A stretch of 64,000 bases of DNA from Dama dama (Eukaryota; Chordata; Mammalia; Artiodactyla; Cervidae). Of the stretch, positions 57,950 to 64,000 are shown piece after piece. The position numbers were made by a program, and so were the translations under genes. Under the pieces are notes generated by a model. It worked only from the letters and a program-made list of their open reading frames with translations. It searched no databases and was not told the origin of the DNA. Location of the stretch: the NCBI RefSeq assembly GCF_033118175.1, contig NC_083712.1:10054956-10118955 (forward strand), read 5' to 3'. Each line of letters begins with the position of its first letter. Within the stretch, counting starts at the first letter, position 1.

Positions 57950-60714
57950 ATCCTTGGTGTTGCTGATGATTCTTAAAGTTCAAAAATATTTTTGGTTCTT
58001 TACTTTTAAAATTGTAATTGCCTCTGCTTGCTTAGCTAATTCAGCCAATATTTGCAGTCCTTACGATGGTACAAAGTGTGGAAGTTAAACCTTATGTCAT
58101 TTCACCACAACTGGATGTTCCAATTTTCTCTCCCTTCTCCCTCCATCTTCCTCTCTCCCTTTCTCACACTCTGTATTTCTCTGTCTCTCTCGTAATGTGA
58201 ACACCCTAATAATTTCCAGTGTCTGACAATTAAAGTCCAAAGCTCTCAAGTGAGATACGGTATTAAATGTCTCTGCCATTTATGACAATAAGGATGACAA
58301 TAATCTGGGAACTTGAAACATACGCCTACTCTCAAGTAAAAGACTGAACTTGGTTCAGGCATCTAAGACCCCAGTGGGGTCACAGCAAATACACCAGACA
58401 GAGGCGCTGCTGTGTCCATTCTGCCTGGCCCTCCTCCGTCCCTGCACCTCTAAGTCAGATATTCAGGGTCTCTAACATGGACCAGTACAGGCAGCTTCCA
58501 CTCTCTTTCCTTTCCCTTGGAGGCATATTTGGATACTCAAGGATGGAAAGAGTCAAGCGTTTTTAGGTATTATCACAAACACATGCTGTTGTTTAAGTGG
58601 CTCAAATTTATCTGGAGATTCAAGTGATAAAACATGAACGCCAGGTCCCTCCCAAAGCTGCCCCGGGTCCTGAAGGGTGCAGCAGGGGCCTTCAGGCCCC
58701 TGAAGGGCGCGGCCACGGACCCCACATCAGTGTGCTACTTGCATCTGCACTTCTCCGCCCTACTCCTTGTCAAGGTGCTCCCGCTCCCACATGACACATT
58801 TACTCCAGGAGTTTGTTAAAGGTTTCAGAGCCTGTTTATCTGATAAGTTCCCTGAAGGTGGAAATGAAGAGGAAGTAAAAGACTGGAATGACCACAGAAT
58901 GAATAAAGAGGCCAAAAGGAATTGCAGTGACCAAACAGAGTTTGATAGTAATAACAATTTCAGTTAGAATAGTTTACAGGGATGTTTTTAGATTCTGGTC
59001 ATGTGACACCCCTATAACTGGCATAACCAATTATTATGATAGATTATTCTGAAAGGTGGAAATTCAATCTGGCACAAACAAGCACATTCTAACTGCCGTC
59101 TGCGTTGGATGCCCCATCACGTTTGCACAGAGGTCTGAAGTGATTCCTACAGTTAATGATGGCACCTTTTGGTTAAGTCCTGACTTATATCTACCTACAC
59201 CAGATGAACAGATCTACACACTCCAAGAATAGGTAGGCCTAAGTCTGGCCATGCTTTTAAACCAAATTCAATTTGGGTTCCAATATGTGAGTGGCATTAA
59301 CCCCAAAGTCTACAGAAATTTTGATAAAACACTCCTCCCCAAAGAGCCCCGCGTACAGGACGAGCCTTGACACTCCCATGTGTGTGCTCCAGGCCCTGTC
59401 ATTCTCTGTCTCCGTCACCTTTGTTTATGTCCCTGCCAGGCTCCCCCCACCCCCCAGCTGAAGCCTGTGCCAACAGCAGCCTCTCTGCCAGGGTCCTTGA
59501 GCATCTCTGCTCCCACCTGGTACCCTGGCTTCCTCCCTCTGTCTACTCAGTAAAATTAGGAGCTGAGGTCCCAGAAAAATGTCCCACCTGAGCACACACA
59601 ATCTGTGCATTTCTTAGAAGATGTTACAAACGTGCAAGTTTCTGAGACACCCAGCCAGAGAATGATTCCAAACTCTTAGAATCAGAAGAAAACTTGGAGA
59701 TTTTCTAGGTCAACCTTCTTCCAGGGAGGTGCACAAAACTTAAGTGAAAAACTACTTGTATAATATAAAACTGCCTTATATATTATCAGATGACATGCAC
59801 TGTGGGAAACTTGAAAATGAGTCAATCTCCGTGACCCAAGGCAGGAAACGCCTACAAAAAAGGCTCTGTGCTCTCTAAAAGGCTTAATTGTTAACTTACT
59901 TTTGATCCCCTGGCAGCAGAGGTGTCTCCTGGTTCTAAGAAAGGCTTCATTAGAATTTAGCATTAACAAAAACCATAAGGATACTCAAAAACATAACCTA
60001 GCAAATGTTCACAGCCTTTGTGTAATAGCTAAGTGGCATAATAAAGTATTCGTCATTTGGTAAATTTATAGCAGTTTGAGTAAACTCAGGAAGTGATGGC
60101 TTATCAAACTACTTAAAATTCAGAGTCACAGAGGTTTAAAATTACCCTGAGTCAGATCTCATCAAGAGGAGAAAGTGAGGAAGACGAGCACCACCAGCCC
60201 TGGAATACTGATGTAAACATCTCAGTGAGAGAAATGTGTTCCATTGACAGATAAATAAATATGATTAGACCACTCTGCCTTGGAGAGTTGAGACCAATAG
60301 GACAGCATATAGAACCACCTTTCTTTCATCACTTTATCTAGTTCAAAAATCAAAATGTAAACTTGGAAAATACCTTGGGATTTGGAAAGATGCAATTATT
60401 GTATGCCAGATATTAATAATGTGATAGTTATATAGAATTTATATGTGTAATATAATCACATTATGATTTAAATTTTTACCATTAAAATTAGCATTTTTTT
60501 TAAAAGGACTAATGTCTATTAATTGAAACTTTATGGCATTGAAATTTGGGGAATTTGTGTTTTCAGAGTTTTAGCAAGTCTTGAGTATTTTAATGATTAT
60601 TAATAACAATACCAACTTCGGGATGTCAGACAGGATGCACTTGGAAATGAATTAGTGCCCATGCATTAAGAGAAATATGAGACATTGATGAGAAATTACA
60701 CTAAGTATATCTAT

Positions 60715-60921
60715 GTATCAGTCACTCAGTTGTGTCTGACTCTTTGTGACCCCATGGGCTCTAGCCAACCAGGCTCCTTTCGTCCATGGGATTCTCCGGG
60801 CAAGAATACTGGGATGGGCTGGTATTTCCTCCTCCAGAGGATCTTCCTGACCCAGGGATTGAACCCTTGTCTCTTGCACTGGCAGGCTAATTCTTTACCA
60901 CTGAGCCACCTGGGAAGCCGC
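60715..60921 (-). mobile_element. Bov-tA SINE
   Basis: Minus strand: ATCAGTCACTCAGTTGTGTC, CAGGCTCCTTTCGTCCATGG, AGGATCTTCCTGACCCAGGG and the head end GAGCCACCTGGGAAGCC. Confidence 0.92.
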
Positions 60922-61232
60922 AAATAAATCTAAATCGCCCCTTTATTTTCTTTAATATTCTGTAAATTAAGCCCTCTTGTGTGGAACACATTGTAAAAAT
61001 GTGTGCAAGATAGTATTTAGAAGTAATTCCTGCCACTTCATGTGTATCCTAATTCAAGTAGAATGTTGAAAAGCGAAACAACCGATTTCCATGTTTGTCA
61101 TCCTGCATCCTGATATTATCCCTTTTAGATACGAGATGTGAAATTGAAGGCCCTCTGAAAGGATGAGTGCATTCATCGCTAGCTGTGACATTTAAAGTCC
61201 TGCTACCAGGAAGGAGTCCACAAACACGGTAC

Positions 61233-61371
61233 CTTTTGAATATCAGGGCGATGACGAAGTCTGGGTTCACCTTCACTCTCCAGTCGCACTCCTTCCCGGG
61301 CGGGTAGGGCTGCGGGTAGTTGGGGGACAGGATGACCCCCGCGGGCCCGGTCAGGTTCCCTCCACATGCCG
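61233..61371 (-). CDS. CSMD1: CSMD1 exon a: first part of a CUB domain (about CUB 9)
   Basis: This 139 bp exon encodes the N-terminal strands of a CUB domain. Visible marks are the CGGNLTG opening (one cysteine and an NLT glycosylation site), the CUB signature ILSPNYPQPYPPGKEC, and DWRVKVNPDFVIALIFK. The two cysteines should form the single disulfide typical of this CUB type. The acceptor reads GTGGCAG and the exon enters in phase 1. The donor is AAAAG followed by GTACCG, leaving phase 2, so the last codon is completed to Ser by the next exon. The donor lacks G at +5 and looks weak. The open frame runs on past the donor into the intron, so an ORF caller would overextend it. Confidence 0.9.
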
Positions 61372-64000
61372 CTGCCACGGAGGAGAGAGGGACGCGGTCA
61401 GTGGGAGCTTGTCAGAGACTGCACGCGGCGTTTTTAAACTGACCTAGGAGGTCTGCACATTTTTTAGTGTGATCATTATCAAATTTTATATAACATCCCA
61501 CTCCATTTTTGAGGATTATCAATGCTGGCAAATGAAATGTACATCCTATACTTTCAAACTTTATCCAGTTAAACTGGATAGATTACCTGAATCCCCCACA
61601 CTTCTGTCAAGTACACTATAAATGTACGAAAAGAAAAGAAACTTGGAGAGGGTAAAATATCCCCATTGATATCAGTTTATGGCCATGTCAATTCTTTGGT
61701 CATTTCTTGTGGTTTACAAAGAAGTCATTGCTCACTTACTCTAGGAAGTTTGCTTCAAATGGTATAATTGATCATTCACCTCCTGTTCACTTTTGTAACC
61801 CTAAGCCTAGGAGTTTTTGATCATAATAAGTATGCATGAAATATATGCTGAATAAATGAAGATTTGTTATTTCATAGATTTCTCACAGTCCTCTGCTATA
61901 TGCAGGGCTTGGGGTATATTGTGTCCAGATTTCAAAATGACAAAACTAACAAGTAAGATTTAGGTGATATCTGGGGACACATGACCAAGAGGAGGCTTGG
62001 CAGAAAGTTAAAACCCCTAAAAATATCATTTTATCACAGTGCTTGATATGTTATTATCAGGAAGAAGCATTTCAGATAATAGTAATAAATTTAACGTTTT
62101 CTGCGGTCTTCAGTCTTTAATCCAAAGCGTTTACCTAAGTCAACGATTACGCAGTTGGTCATTGCCAACAGGCAGGACGGTCTTCATTCTTGAGCCTGAA
62201 AACTTTGGGGGTATTTACATTTAGTAGATAAGACCTCTGTTAAAGCGTCTGTGCTGTGGAAGTTATTAAAACACTGCAAAATTGACACACACTAATTTTA
62301 GATAGATGTGTTAAAATACTAGGTTACAGGTTTTCGTATTAAATACTGTGAATTGTCACCAAGTTGTTAAAAAAAAAAATCATCCTGATTAAATTGTATT
62401 GCTCCCTCTAAACTGTATACCTCATTTCACTTCATTGATTATGCACATATTGAGGGGAAAAAAACAAGTAGAGAAGGGATTATGCTAATTGCTGATAATT
62501 CCCACACAAATACACAGGGACGTTTTTTGAAAATAAGATGAAGATGTACACTTTGTAATCTTCTGAGATGAATGTGTCTTTAAACACCCACTTAACATCC
62601 TGAAAACTTAACTTTCCATAAGACAAAATCTAACGAATCCCAAGACGTTTTTTTGTAACTTCAGTTTCATCAAAGGCAAACTCTGAATAATATCACAGGA
62701 AATATTTATAATAAATTCTTAAAGATGTACTCTCAAGAGCAATTCAATATAATTTTCTCAAAAATGATTTCAACCACATTTCCCCTAGCATGCAGTTTTA
62801 TTTTAATAAACTGTGTGGAAACAATCAGCTAAGGGCGAAGAATCAGACAGGACTTAGTGACTGAACAACCACAGATTGGCCTCCCCGGAATCAAGCGGCT
62901 GCTGACAGCGTGGAGCAGGAGAGCCTGAACGGACAGAATAGGCGGTGCTGAGCTGGGGAGTGGGGCACCTGAGGGTCCCAGGCGATGCTGCTCCACGCAG
63001 GCTTGAAAAGAACAAACTTGGCAGATTCAGGGCACTGCATACAAGGGTGCCACCAGCCGGAGGAGTTCAGGATGAGACCCAAATATTAATTTATAAGAAA
63101 CAAAGGGAAGATCCTGTCTCATTCACACTGGTCCCAGGAGGCATTTTCCAATGAGGTTATTTAAAGACTTGGTGTGGAATTAAGCAGGACCATCTTGCTG
63201 GGTTTGTTCTCTCTTCTGATAGGGAACTCTTCATTTTAGCCTAATCAGGTTTTCATTAGCAAGCTTGCCCAGTATTTCAGATAGGATTAGATTTAGTATC
63301 AAATGCAATTCAGACACACTAGAAATTCTCCAGGGGGAATGGACATAGAGGTAAAATCCTCAAACCCATATCCACCAACAGGCCCTCATTTGAAACCCTC
63401 AGGGTCACTCCCCCTGATACGCGATAACATGTTCATCCACTAAGATGTGCAACAGTGCTCTTTAACTAGACACATCACTACTGCTGCACCAAAACATTTC
63501 AGTGTTCACGCCACTAAACAGGATAAACAGCTTCAAAACAGTCACCCTGTAGACCAGGCAGGATGGTGCCACCGATTAAGTGTCTGCAAACTTAGAATGC
63601 ATTGTTGCTTTGCAGAGCTCATTAGAGCTTGAACTTGGACAAAAGGTATTGTCGGCTACTTGAGAAATCTGAGACCGTAGAGATGGTCAAGAGACACTTT
63701 ATTCAGAATCAGGAGGTAGTGAGAGTCCCCTGGTCTGGAGAATTGGTCTTTTAAGCCTCAGTAGAAAGTCCCAGTTCCAGGGGCGCCTCCATCATGGGAG
63801 TCCTTTGTGAAATGAAAAGAGTGAGGCATCCAAGCAAACCACAAGAAGGGTGAGCAGCCAATGACAAGCTGGTGAAAACAGGAGTAACATACAAACAGGG
63901 GAGCAGCTAAGAGATTTTATAAAAGCAGGAGAGAGAGAGAGAACAGCAAATAGGGGGGAAAATACACCAAGAATAAAATGGAAAAACGTTAGCCTGTCAA
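61372..64000 (-). other. Intron upstream of exon a (partial), repeat-poor
   Basis: No exon or convincing recent transposon was recognised. At 62833-62868 there is a short stretch resembling the tail of BovB or Bov-A (GACTTAGTGACTGAACAAC). The last 300 bp contain a GA-rich run near 63929. Open frames at 62945-63154 and 63447-63632 have no recognisable domain and are probably chance. Confidence 0.6.

Larger units (their letters stand above)
57480..61232 (-). other. Intron between exons a and b
   Basis: This 3.75 kb intron contains one Bov-tA SINE (60715-60920) and a tiny SINE head (57904-57949), both listed separately. Between 57962 and 60715 I recognise no young repeat. 58130-58200 is pyrimidine-rich (CTCTCTCCCTTTCTC-like). 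58660-58705 is GC-rich with a small hairpin. 59370-59590 is C-rich without family assignment. Open frames here have no domain signal. Confidence 0.6.
1..64000 (-). other. CSMD1: CSMD1 gene body, internal part (partial at both ends)
   Basis: The whole window lies inside one large minus-strand gene. Ten exons join in frame into 460 codons of alternating CUB and Sushi (complement control protein) domains. The residue pattern matches my memory of CSMD1 better than CSMD2 or CSMD3; examples are the stretches FATEQNWDSLEI and QFAYFQTALNDLAELFDG. CSMD1 is a very large single-pass membrane glycoprotein, with 14 CUB domains and many Sushi domains outside the cell. It is expressed in brain and other tissues and is reported to inhibit complement. 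No start codon, stop codon, signal peptide or transmembrane segment is in this window, so both gene ends lie outside it. The locus is on human 8p23, expected at cattle chromosome 27 if this is cattle. Confidence 0.88.

Noticed and set aside
63660..63990. Possible solitary retroviral LTR (TATAAAAGC, purine-rich stretch)
   Set aside because: No paired TG...CA ends, no target duplication and no polyadenylation signal in the right place were seen.

Overview
The window is mammalian nuclear DNA from a bovid ruminant (cattle-like). Two observations support this. Ten short minus-strand exons encode CUB and Sushi domains of a vertebrate CSMD-family protein. The introns are packed with ruminant-specific retroposons: BovB (RTE-type LINE), bovine-type L1 3' ends, and tRNA-Glu/BovB-derived SINEs of the Bov-tA and Bov-A2 type. 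There are no bacterial or viral genes, CRISPR arrays or operons. Nearly every long open frame outside the ten exons is a decayed LINE or SINE fragment or a chance frame.

The gene is best called CSMD1 (CUB and Sushi multiple domains 1), transcribed right to left. The exons, in transcript order, are 61371-61233, 57479-57292, 49992-49798, 46438-46322, 44288-44175, 43849-43754, 36759-36556, 35695-35571, 34952-34856 and 24637-24533. All have AG acceptors and GT donors, and their phases fit with no gap. Together they give 1380 bp, exactly 460 codons, encoding CUB-Sushi-CUB-Sushi-CUB. By my recollection of the human protein these are about CUB 9 to CUB 11. Each CUB is exactly 327 bp although each is split by introns at different places. 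The gene continues beyond both window edges, and 1-24532 is one long intron.

Region by region: 1-7 kb holds two BovB copies, one carrying a Bov-A2 and one broken by a 2.1 kb L1. 8-9.5 kb holds an old L1. 10-14 kb holds further BovB copies, a tandem duplication and a perfect palindrome. 17.5-22.4 kb holds a BovB tail, an old L1 ORF1 region and several SINEs. 25.2-28.4 kb is an almost full-length BovB with an inverted 5' half. 28.4-31.6 kb is repeat-poor. 34.8-36.8 kb is an exon cluster. 37-45 kb holds L1, SINEs and three BovB tails around two more exons. 46-50 kb is repeat-poor, with two exons and a strange inverted repeat. 50.7-57 kb is a dense nested retroposon stack. 57.3-64 kb is repeat-poor, with two exons.

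I see no undescribed multi-gene system. The points worth a second look concern retrotransposition mechanism (three BovB copies with 5' inversions, a SINE head with target duplications but no 3' end, an inverted local copy fused to a truncated SINE) and exon architecture (equal-length CUBs with shifted introns, two weak donor sites). All family names come from recognition by eye; no alignment or database search was run.
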